Positions 1-5,310 of a stretch of DNA of 6,684 bases are shown here, in pieces. The position numbers and the translations under genes are program-made. Below the pieces are notes generated by a model, which made no database searches, was not told the DNA's origin, and was given only the letters and a program-made list of their open reading frames with translations. The first letter of the stretch is position 1. Each line of letters opens with the position of its first letter. The DNA is from Candidatus Avacholeplasma faecigallinarum (GTDB lineage Bacteria; Bacillota_I; Bacilli_A; Acholeplasmatales; Anaeroplasmataceae), in the NCBI GenBank assembly GCA_018715825.1, contig DVKU01000141.1, positions 1-6,684 on the forward strand, given 5' to 3'.

Positions 1-77
1 TTAGAGGCATCATTTTTTTTATTTTTTTGAGGGATGTTAGATGTACGAGTTTCAGATTTTGATGTTTTTTTAGCCAC
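1..77 (-). CDS. infB: Translation initiation factor IF-2, N-terminal fragment (cut by window edge)
   Basis: Only the first 25 codons are present and the rest lies beyond position 1. IF-2 is the GTPase that brings initiator fMet-tRNA to the 30S subunit. The peptide begins MAKKTSKSETRTSN and is rich in lysine, serine and asparagine, which fits the disordered basic N-terminus of IF-2 but is not diagnostic alone. The call rests mainly on position, directly after ylxQ in the nusA operon. The proposed start is GTG at 77-75, preceded by a strong Shine-Dalgarno sequence, AAGGTGAT (88-81), that overlaps the ylxQ stop codon. An ATT codon lies immediately upstream in the same frame. The ylxQ stop TAA (89-87) is also in this frame, so nothing upstream can extend the protein. 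Confidence 0.8.
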   Translation of the reverse strand, partial: MAKKTSKSETRTSNIPQKNKKNDAS

Positions 78-86
78 AATATCACC

Positions 87-374
87 TTATTTCTTTAATA
101 TTTTTAAAAAGCTTTCGTTTGTAATTCCCACAACCATTCTTCCACATTTACCAATGGCTTGAGATAATTCAACTGAGGAAAAAGCTTCACAAACCTCCAC
201 ATTATAATAATTTGCCTTATTATAGATTTTTTTCTTGGCATTATCTGAGGCATCAGATGCCAAAAATATATATTTTACTTTATGCATTTGTAAATAGTCA
301 CATACTAATTTTTCACCAGCAACTAAACCAGATGCTTTATTACAAAGACCTAAATTCGATAATATTTTATTCAT
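87..374 (-). CDS. ylxQ: YlxQ, L7Ae-family RNA-binding protein
   Basis: A 95-residue protein of the L7Ae/L30e/S12e fold, the small K-turn-type RNA-binding family that is regularly encoded between ylxR and infB in Firmicutes. Seen: the N-terminal block LGLCNKASGLVAGEKLV (8-24) with the invariant Gly-Lys-Ala-Gly-type loop, the central strand and helix IFLASDASDNAKKKI (36-50), and the C-terminal GRMVVGITNESF (78-89). Length is normal for the family. The ATG at 374 overlaps the 3' end of ylxR by 8 nt in the string ATGAATAA, so translation is probably coupled. A modest AGG lies 7 nt upstream and a GAGGAG further back. The biological role is poorly known; a ribosome- or RNA-associated function is inferred from fold and operon position. 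Confidence 0.9.
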   Translation of the reverse strand: MNKILSNLGLCNKASGLVAGEKLVCDYLQMHKVKYIFLASDASDNAKKKIYNKANYYNVEVCEAFSSVELSQAIGKCGRMVVGITNESFLKILKK

Positions 375-630
375 TTAATAAACCTAAAAGCTCCTCATAA
401 ATATTTTGAGGGACATCAACCTCTAATTTTTTATCTAAAACTTTAGTTTTTTGAGCTAATAAAATAATATCCTTATCCTTTTTTAAATAAGCTCCTCTAC
501 CATTAGCCTTTCCCTTCAAATCAATAATAACATTCTTCTCAGGTGTTCTTACAATTCTAAATAAGTCTTTCTTTTCGCATACCTCTTTTGAACATACGCA
601 AGTACGAAGAACAAGTTTTCTTTCTTTCAT
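367..630 (-). CDS. ylxR: YlxR family protein (DUF448; RnpM-like RNA-binding protein)
   Basis: An 87-residue basic protein of the YlxR family. Seen: the N-terminal RTCVCSKEVCEKKDLFRIVR (9-28) and the hallmark D37-L-K-G-K-A-N-G-R-G-A-Y48, the conserved GRGAY surface of the family. In many relatives the first motif is RxCxxC; here the cysteines are C11, C13 and C18, so the usual CxxC spacing is absent and metal binding by that motif is unlikely. In Bacillus subtilis YlxR has been described as a modulator of RNase P (RnpM); that role is family knowledge, not visible here. Its ATG overlaps the nusA stop by one base (TAATG), with AAAAAGGA about 11 nt upstream. It sits between nusA and ylxQ as usual. 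Confidence 0.92.
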   Translation of the reverse strand: MKERKLVLRTCVCSKEVCEKKDLFRIVRTPEKNVIIDLKGKANGRGAYLKKDKDIILLAQKTKVLDKKLEVDVPQNIYEELLGLLNE

Positions 631-1703
631 TAGATTAATAGTCCTTTTTCATATGCTTCTGATGTTGGCATAATATCAATTTTCCAACCACAAGATTGAA
701 CTGCTAATCTTACATTTTGACCTGATTTTCCAATAGCTAATGATAAATGCTCATCTGGTACGACAACAACTGAAGTTTTAGTTTTAGGATCAACGCTTAA
801 AACCTTAGTTACTGATGCTGGTTGTAATGAATTGGCAATAAGCTCTTCTGGTTGATCACTCCATTTATATAAATCAACCTTTTCTCCACCTAAAGCATTA
901 ACGATTTCACGAATACGACTACCATTTTCACCAACACAAGATCCAATAGCATCAACCTTAGGATCGTTAGAGTATAAAGCAATTTTACTTCTATCACCTG
1001 GGTCTCTTGCAATTCCCTTAATTTCTATTATACCACTTTTTATCTCAGGAATATAGTTTTCCATTAGTCTTGTTACTAGTTGTCTATCAGTTCTTGAAAT
1101 AGACACCTTAGGCTCCTTTGTTGTTTGTTCAACCTTCTTAATATAAACTCTAATACTATCACCAATATTAAAATGATCATTTGGCAATAATTCAGACAAT
1201 GGTAATGTAGATGTTACATTATAGCCTAAATCTATAACAATATATTTTTCACCTATATTAGAAACTTCACCTGTAACCATTTCATCTTCTAAATCCTTAA
1301 AATAATTATAGGCTTTTTCTCTTTCAATAGTTCTAATACCTTGGGTATAAACACTCTTAGCAGCTCCAATAGCAGTTCTACCAAATCCCTTGATATTAAT
1401 TTGTTGTTCTACAATATCGCCAACTTTATAGCTAGACTTAATTTTTTTGGCATCCTCTAATAACATTTCTTGAGGTTGTTCAGGATCTATTTCCTCACTA
1501 TAATTTTCTACTACCTTATGTACTGAGAACAACAAAATCTCATTCTTTTCTGGATTAATAACAACTCTACAAGAAGTATTTCCATATATTTTCTTAAATG
1601 AATTTACAAGACCTTTCTTTATTTGTTCATAAACATCTTCAACAGTGATTCCCTTTGCTTGTGCCACATCTTCTGCGTTTTTAAAAAATTCCTTATTAAT
1701 CAT
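630..1703 (-). CDS. nusA: Transcription termination/antitermination factor NusA
   Basis: A 357-residue cytoplasmic factor that binds RNA polymerase and nascent RNA and affects pausing, intrinsic termination and antitermination. Domains seen in order: the N-terminal polymerase-binding domain (about 1-130, with YEQIKKGLVNSFKKIYG near 25-41); an S1 domain (about 135-205, EMVTGEVSNIGEKYIVIDLG); KH1 (about 210-280, with GSCVGENGSRIREIV and its GxxG loop at 258-261); and KH2 (about 285-346, LAIGKSGQNVRLA with GKSG at 325-328). It ends soon after KH2, as in other Gram-positive NusA, lacking the acidic repeats of the E. coli protein. The ATG at 1703 has AGGGGG upstream, overlapping the rimP TAG stop. 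Gene order rimP–nusA–ylxR confirms the call. Confidence 0.98.
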   Translation of the reverse strand: MINKEFFKNAEDVAQAKGITVEDVYEQIKKGLVNSFKKIYGNTSCRVVINPEKNEILLFSVHKVVENYSEEIDPEQPQEMLLEDAKKIKSSYKVGDIVEQQINIKGFGRTAIGAAKSVYTQGIRTIEREKAYNYFKDLEDEMVTGEVSNIGEKYIVIDLGYNVTSTLPLSELLPNDHFNIGDSIRVYIKKVEQTTKEPKVSISRTDRQLVTRLMENYIPEIKSGIIEIKGIARDPGDRSKIALYSNDPKVDAIGSCVGENGSRIREIVNALGGEKVDLYKWSDQPEELIANSLQPASVTKVLSVDPKTKTSVVVVPDEHLSLAIGKSGQNVRLAVQSCGWKIDIMPTSEAYEKGLLI

Positions 1704-1714
1704 ATTTTAACCCC

Positions 1715-2161
1715 CTAAATTTTAACGGCAAGACGAATATTTTTTATATTTTCATATTGAATTACTACTGTTTTAAAACGACCTTTAGCATTTATTCTTA
1801 CAGTAAGATTATTATCTAAAACATCTTCTAATACACCTTCATAAATCATATTCAAAACCTCAATATGAACATATGAACCTATATGCTCTTTGACTTCTTC
1901 AATTGTTTTAAGTGGCATTTCAGCCCCCTTAGAACAAACCTCAAGCATATACTCAGGCATATCAGAATCATAAGCATCAAGACGTTCTGATAAATAATCA
2001 TTAACTAATGCTAATTCATCAACATCAATGCCATCCTTCTTATCAACACTAACTCGAAGAATTAAAGAGCCAAATTCCTTTACTAATTCTACGTTATATA
2101 GTTTAAGATTATGCTCCTTTAAATATGGTTCTAATATTTGGTTAACAATATTTAGGTCCAT
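1715..2161 (-). CDS. rimP: Ribosome maturation factor RimP
   Basis: A 148-residue protein needed for late 30S subunit assembly. Seen: an N-terminal domain (about 1-80) with LYNVELVKEFGSLILRVSVDK (21-41) and the family signature near 71-84, here YMLEVCSKGAEMPL, followed by a C-terminal SH3-like domain (about 85-148). In most relatives the signature reads EVSSPG or EVCSPG followed by xxRPL; here Pro is replaced by Lys and Arg by Met, a mild divergence. The frame can be extended six codons to a TTG at 2179, but that codon has no Shine-Dalgarno, while the ATG at 2161 has AAAAGGGG seven bases upstream, so I chose 2161. It is the first gene of the operon. Confidence 0.95.
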   Translation of the reverse strand: MDLNIVNQILEPYLKEHNLKLYNVELVKEFGSLILRVSVDKKDGIDVDELALVNDYLSERLDAYDSDMPEYMLEVCSKGAEMPLKTIEEVKEHIGSYVHIEVLNMIYEGVLEDVLDNNLTVRINAKGRFKTVVIQYENIKNIRLAVKI

Positions 2162-2185
2162 AATTATACCCCTTTTCAAATAAAT

Positions 2186-2207
2186 AAGAGAGGTTTTTGC
2201 CTCTCTT
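2186..2207 (-). promoter_or_regulatory. Stem-loop in the rimP leader, possibly also the terminator of the upstream gene
   Basis: An uninterrupted 8-bp inverted repeat, AAGAGAGG paired with CCTCTCTT, with a 6-nt loop. On the minus strand it begins about 10 nt after the predicted rimP transcription start and ends 9 nt before the Shine-Dalgarno. It is followed by TTATTTATTTG, a poor U-tract, so it would be a weak intrinsic terminator for the ankyrin transcript. On the plus strand it is followed by TTTTA, but no plus-strand gene precedes it. It could stabilise or regulate the operon mRNA; which of these applies cannot be told from the sequence. Confidence 0.5.
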
Positions 2208-2223
2208 TTAGTCCTATATTATT

Positions 2224-2251
2224 ATTATACTTAGATTTTAATAAAAATCAA
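2224..2251 (-). promoter_or_regulatory. Sigma-A-type promoter of the rimP–nusA–infB operon
   Basis: On the minus strand TTGATT (2251-2246) is followed by a 16-nt spacer and a perfect TATAAT (2229-2224). The start of transcription would be near 2217, giving a leader of about 55 nt before the rimP ATG. It lies between the ankyrin gene stop and rimP, so the operon does not depend on upstream transcription. Confidence 0.75.
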
Positions 2252-2269
2252 TACTTTAAAAAATGTTTT

Positions 2270-3220
2270 TTATTTTAGTGAATTATTAATAATTTTGATT
2301 ATTTTTTCATTATTAATCAATTTAGCTAGCTGTAAAGGTGTATATCCAAAATTATCCTTATGTTCTATATTTCTTTGAAGACAAAACTTCTTAACTAATT
2401 CAAGATTTTCAATAATTATAGCATAATGAAGTGGATAATTATTATAATATAAATAATTTTTATATTGCTCAGATTTTTCATTAATATAGGTTGAAAGCTC
2501 ATAGGTTGGAATCAAATTATAAATCGTATCGCCAAATGTTGATTTACAATCCAAAACAGCACCATTTTTTAATAATATATCAATAACGTCATAATTTTGA
2601 ATTGTAACAGCATAAAATAAAGGAGTTTCACCAGATTTATTTTTAGCATTTACAAATGCATGATGCTCTATTAAAAAATTAATTATCTTTAAATCTCCAG
2701 TTCTACATGCGATATGAAGTGGTGTTTCACCTATGTAATTAGGTTTATTTACTAATTCATCAGTTATCTGTATTTTATTAAGTAAATCAAGATTTCTACT
2801 TCTTACCATAGCCATAAAAACTGTTTCTTCCTTTAAATAGGTTTCAAACAAATCAAGCTTTTGAGTTTCAAGAAGTAAAACAACCATATTTTCTCTACCT
2901 AAAACACAAGCCTTAAACAATGGAGTGTGACCATCATTATTTTTAATAGTTAAATCACATTCATATCTAATTAAAGTTTTTAGAAATCCCATCCTGTTAT
3001 TAATTACGCAATAATGAGCCGGTGTATCACCATGATCATCCTTAATATTGATATTAATATAATTTTCTAATAGCAATTCAAAAATTTCATGATTATTAAA
3101 AACTATGGCATAATGAAGTAAAGACATACATCTTTCATTTTTGGCATTAATATCACCATTTTCTAAGTATTCTTTCAAAGCCTTTACATTATTAGCATAT
3201 ATACTATCAAAAGCATTCAT
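2270..3220 (-). CDS. Ankyrin-repeat protein of unknown function
   Basis: A 316-residue protein made almost wholly of ankyrin repeats. Repeats seen begin near residues 1 (capping half), 31, 64, 97, 130, 164, 197, 230, 260 and 291, a 33-residue period with cores such as GDTPAHYCV, GHTPLFKAC, GETPLHIAC, GETPLFYAV and GYTPLQLAK. The repeats near 130 (EETVFMAMV) and 230 (GDTIYNLI) have decayed consensus residues and may bend or interrupt the stack. I see no signal peptide, membrane segment or catalytic domain, so it is probably a cytoplasmic protein-binding scaffold. The ATG at 3220 has AGAAGGAAG upstream. Its start is only 45 nt after the hup stop, and a strong terminator fills that gap. Base composition matches the neighbours, giving no sign of recent transfer. 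The partner and role are unknown. Confidence 0.9.
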   Translation of the reverse strand: MNAFDSIYANNVKALKEYLENGDINAKNERCMSLLHYAIVFNNHEIFELLLENYININIKDDHGDTPAHYCVINNRMGFLKTLIRYECDLTIKNNDGHTPLFKACVLGRENMVVLLLETQKLDLFETYLKEETVFMAMVRSRNLDLLNKIQITDELVNKPNYIGETPLHIACRTGDLKIINFLIEHHAFVNAKNKSGETPLFYAVTIQNYDVIDILLKNGAVLDCKSTFGDTIYNLIPTYELSTYINEKSEQYKNYLYYNNYPLHYAIIIENLELVKKFCLQRNIEHKDNFGYTPLQLAKLINNEKIIKIINNSLK

Positions 3221-3236
3221 AATACAACTTCCTTCT

Positions 3237-3263
3237 TAAAAAAAATAGAGCCTAGGCTCTATT
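3237..3263 (-). terminator. Rho-independent terminator of hup
   Basis: A perfect 20-nt palindrome (3263-3244), AATAGAGC followed by a CTAG-centred loop and its complement, is followed on the minus strand by a run of T continuing to about 3238. It starts 2 nt after the hup stop codon and ends just before the Shine-Dalgarno of the ankyrin gene. The reverse orientation lacks an equally good U-tract. Confidence 0.88.
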
Positions 3264-3265
3264 CA

Positions 3266-3541
3266 TTAGTCTTTAACTGCATCCTTTAATAATTTTCCAG
3301 CTTTAAACGCAGGAGATTTTTGACCTGGAATAACTATTTCTTCACCAGTTCTTGGGTTTCTACCGCTACGTGCAGCACGATTTCTAACTTCAAAAGTTCC
3401 GAATCCTGATATTACAATTTTATCTCCACTTGCTAATCCCTCACAAATAGATTCTAAAAAGGCATCAATAGCTAATTCAGCATCTTTTCTAGTTAAATTA
3501 ACTTTATCAGCAACTATTGCAACGATTTCTGATTTATTCAT
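3266..3541 (-). CDS. hup: DNA-binding protein HU
   Basis: A 91-residue histone-like protein that binds and bends DNA as a dimer and packs the nucleoid. Seen: helix 1-2 region MNKSEIVAIVADKVNLTRKD, the hinge ISGFGTFEVRNRAARSGRNP (44-63) with the HU/IHF signature, the arm residues RNPRTGEEIVIPGQ including Pro63, which intercalates in the family, and the closing helix PAFKAGKLLKDAVKD. Length is exactly typical. The ATG at 3541 has a near-perfect GGAGG seven bases upstream. It lies directly downstream of spoIVA, the same neighbour as hbs (HU) in Bacillus subtilis, but has its own promoter and terminator, consistent with strong constitutive expression. Family members differ little, so HU rather than IHF is inferred from the Firmicutes context. 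Confidence 0.98.
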   Translation of the reverse strand: MNKSEIVAIVADKVNLTRKDAELAIDAFLESICEGLASGDKIVISGFGTFEVRNRAARSGRNPRTGEEIVIPGQKSPAFKAGKLLKDAVKD

Positions 3542-3570
3542 AAATAATCCTCCATAACTTTGTTATCATA

Positions 3571-3599
3571 ATTATAACAATCTATATGACAAAATGCAA
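3571..3599 (-). promoter_or_regulatory. Sigma-A promoter of hup with extended -10
   Basis: On the minus strand TTGCAT (3599-3594), a 17-nt spacer and TATAAT (3576-3571), preceded by TGT, which makes a TGnTATAAT extended -10. Transcription would begin near 3564, about 23 nt before the hup ATG. The near-consensus arrangement fits an abundant protein. Confidence 0.85.
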
Positions 3600-3631
3600 C
3601 AATTTTCTGTAATGAAAAAAATGAAAATATT

Positions 3632-3667
3632 TAATAAGCACGATAGATAATTCTATCGTGCCTACTA
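3632..3667 (-). terminator. Terminator hairpin after spoIVA
   Basis: A perfect 10-bp stem, GCACGATAGA (3661-3652) with TCTATCGTGC (3647-3638) and a 4-nt loop, which can extend by six further pairs, two of them G-U, down to 3667/3632. It begins directly after the spoIVA TAA (3670-3668). On the minus strand the stem is followed by TTATTAAATATTTTC and then a T-rich stretch, an imperfect U-tract, so termination is likely but may be incomplete. The hup promoter lies downstream and is not overlapped. Confidence 0.72.
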
Positions 3668-5137
3668 TTACAATATAATGGCAATAAGATTATTTCTTTG
3701 AGAATTCATAATTTTATCTAAGACGCCCTTGATCTTTTCTTTTGATTTATCAGGTAAATTATTAATCTTAGACTTCATTGAATCGTTTACTATATCACTA
3801 AGCTTTTTGCCAAAAAATTCTTTATCCCAAACATCCTTATCATCGCCACCATCTTTATTTAAGCTTTCCATAAGCATCATAGACTGCTCCTCAGAGCCAA
3901 TAATTGGTGTAAACGAAGATTCTAAATCTACTGCTATCATATGAATACAAGGGGCTTTAGCTGAAAGCTTTACTCCATACATACCATTTTTCTTAACTAC
4001 TGTTGGTGGTAAAAGCTTCATGTCCTCAATTCTTGGTATCGAAACTCCATAACCAGTTTGCTGAGCCTCTACTATTGCCTCTTTAACCTGATCATAAACC
4101 TCATTAGCCTTTTTAGATGTATATAAATACTTTATAAATTCTGCCCTACTACCACAATGCTCACCTAAAAGATTATCGATAATTTCTTTATACTTTGAAT
4201 CATCTAAATCTAATATAATTGATGCTTTACCTGAAGATTTTTCTAAAAGATCTAATTTTACATTTGAGAATAAATTACTTTTTCTAAGATTGTAACAAAT
4301 ATTATCTACATCCTTGACCTTGCTATACTTATTTTCAATTTCTTCAATCGTAGCTTTAATATCAGCCTTTAGTTTAATATCATCACCGACTACATTTATA
4401 TAATCTGGTAATAGTATTTCCAAATCCGCAATAGGAAATTCCTCTAAAGCCTTAGATAATAAAAGATTACAATCATCCTTTGTCATATTTAAAACATTTA
4501 AAGCAATACAGCTTACCTGCCATTTGTCCTCTAATGATTTAGCTAAATCCTGGGTTTCCTTTTTGGTAGGATCTTTTGTGTTTAATAATATTACAAAAGG
4601 CTTATTAAGGTCCTTCATTTTAGGAATCAAACTATTTTCAATATTTTCATAATCATATCTTTTAAATTCACCAAAAGAACCATCGCTAGTAACATAAATA
4701 CCTAAATTTGAATGATTAAAAATAACCTTTTCAGTACCTATCATAGCTGCCTCTTTAAAAGGTATTGCTTCATCAAACCATGGTGTTTTAACCAATCTTG
4801 GTTCCTGGTCACTTCCATAGCCCTCACTAGAAGGTATAATTTCCCCAACACAATCAACAAATCTTAAATTCATAATTGTATCATTAATATTCATTTGTAA
4901 AGATGCTGATGGAATAAACTTAGGCTCCACAGTCATAATTTGCCTACCTGCAGCACTTTGTGGTAATTCATCTAAAATTTTATGCTTTAAAAATTCATCA
5001 TCTATGTCTGGTAATACCATTAGCCTAAAAAATGAATTAATAAAACTTGATTTACCACTTCTTACACTTCCAACTACCCCTACATAAAAATCATTTTGCA
5101 TACGCTTCGATAAATTTTCTAATGCCATATCATTCAT
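3668..5137 (-). CDS. spoIVA: Stage IV sporulation protein A (spore coat morphogenetic ATPase)
   Basis: A 489-residue protein close to the 492 residues of Bacillus subtilis SpoIVA. In sporulation it is made in the mother cell, binds the outer forespore membrane and polymerises with ATP hydrolysis into the basement layer on which the coat forms. Seen: Walker A GSVRSGKS (23-30) with Lys29; DELPQSAAGRQIMT (56-69), matching the DELPQSAAG block of the family; the Walker B-like RFVDCVG (92-98) with Asp95; NTKDP (186-190); a middle domain; the C-terminal block APCIHMIAVDLESSFTPIIG (395-414); and the ending NNLIAIIL, matching the family's LIAIIL terminus that is needed for localisation. The ATG at 5137 has GTGAGGAA seven bases upstream. 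It is divergent from the aminotransferase and upstream of hup, as in Bacillus. The second sensor threonine position is Val70. Confidence 0.97.
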   Translation of the reverse strand: MNDMALENLSKRMQNDFYVGVVGSVRSGKSSFINSFFRLMVLPDIDDEFLKHKILDELPQSAAGRQIMTVEPKFIPSASLQMNINDTIMNLRFVDCVGEIIPSSEGYGSDQEPRLVKTPWFDEAIPFKEAAMIGTEKVIFNHSNLGIYVTSDGSFGEFKRYDYENIENSLIPKMKDLNKPFVILLNTKDPTKKETQDLAKSLEDKWQVSCIALNVLNMTKDDCNLLLSKALEEFPIADLEILLPDYINVVGDDIKLKADIKATIEEIENKYSKVKDVDNICYNLRKSNLFSNVKLDLLEKSSGKASIILDLDDSKYKEIIDNLLGEHCGSRAEFIKYLYTSKKANEVYDQVKEAIVEAQQTGYGVSIPRIEDMKLLPPTVVKKNGMYGVKLSAKAPCIHMIAVDLESSFTPIIGSEEQSMMLMESLNKDGGDDKDVWDKEFFGKKLSDIVNDSMKSKINNLPDKSKEKIKGVLDKIMNSQRNNLIAIIL

Positions 5138-5164
5138 ATAAATTCCTCACTCTCAATTCATTAC

Positions 5165-5193
5165 AACATATGAACAATCAGTTAACTTTATGA
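5165..5193 (-). promoter_or_regulatory. Candidate sigma-E promoter of spoIVA
   Basis: On the minus strand TCATAAA (5193-5187), a 14-nt spacer and CATATGTT (5172-5165). This fits the sigma-E consensus as I know it (about KMATAWW, 13-15 nt, CATACAHT) in all seven -35 positions and six of eight -10 positions. The start would be near 5158, about 20 nt before the ATG. spoIVA is a known sigma-E gene in Bacillus. No equally good sigma-A promoter is seen close to the gene. Confidence 0.68.
5170..5179 (+). promoter_or_regulatory. Possible SpoIIID binding site over the spoIVA promoter
   Basis: ATGAACAATC on the plus strand fits WWRRACARNY, the published-type consensus for SpoIIID, in every position. 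It overlaps the -10 element and spacer of the candidate sigma-E promoter, a position expected for repression. The motif is short and degenerate, so a chance match is possible. Confidence 0.35.
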
Positions 5194-5253
5194 TAAATAT
5201 AATTATTTATTTTTTATAATTAGATCTGATTATCATATATTAGAAAATAAATA

Positions 5254-5282
5254 TTTAAAAACTTTAAAATTTTTGGTATAAT
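5254..5282 (+). promoter_or_regulatory. Sigma-A-type promoter of the aminotransferase gene
   Basis: TTTAAA (5254-5259), a 17-nt spacer and TATAAT (5277-5282), with TGG just before the -10 giving an extended -10. The weak -35 is offset by the extended -10. Transcription would begin near 5289, about 22 nt before the ATG. Between this promoter and the spoIVA promoter lies AT-rich DNA with an 8-bp inverted repeat, TATGATAA (5189-5196) and TTATCATA (5230-5237), of uncertain meaning. Confidence 0.72.
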
Positions 5283-5310
5283 AAATACAAGTTTATTTTG
5301 AGGTGAGATT

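Noticed and set aside
212..400. Plus-strand open frame of 62 codons
   Set aside because: It lies antisense across ylxQ and ylxR, has no ribosome-binding site or recognisable motif, and is best read as a shadow of the two real genes.
2162..2179. TTG at 2179 as the rimP start
   Set aside because: No Shine-Dalgarno precedes it, whereas the ATG at 2161 has AAAAGGGG at good spacing; the six extra codons contain that site itself.
2186..2223. Riboswitch or ribosomal-protein-type leader before rimP
   Set aside because: The predicted leader is only about 55 nt with one simple 8-bp stem, too small and plain for a known riboswitch class.
3729..3944. Plus-strand open frame of 71 codons
   Set aside because: It is antisense to the well-conserved 3' part of spoIVA; its serine- and leucine-rich product follows from the opposite strand and no start signal is seen.
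5189..5237. TATGATAA/TTATCATA inverted repeat between spoIVA and the aminotransferase gene as an operator
   Set aside because: Eight matching bases 33 nt apart in very AT-rich DNA are expected by chance; no further symmetry supports a binding site.
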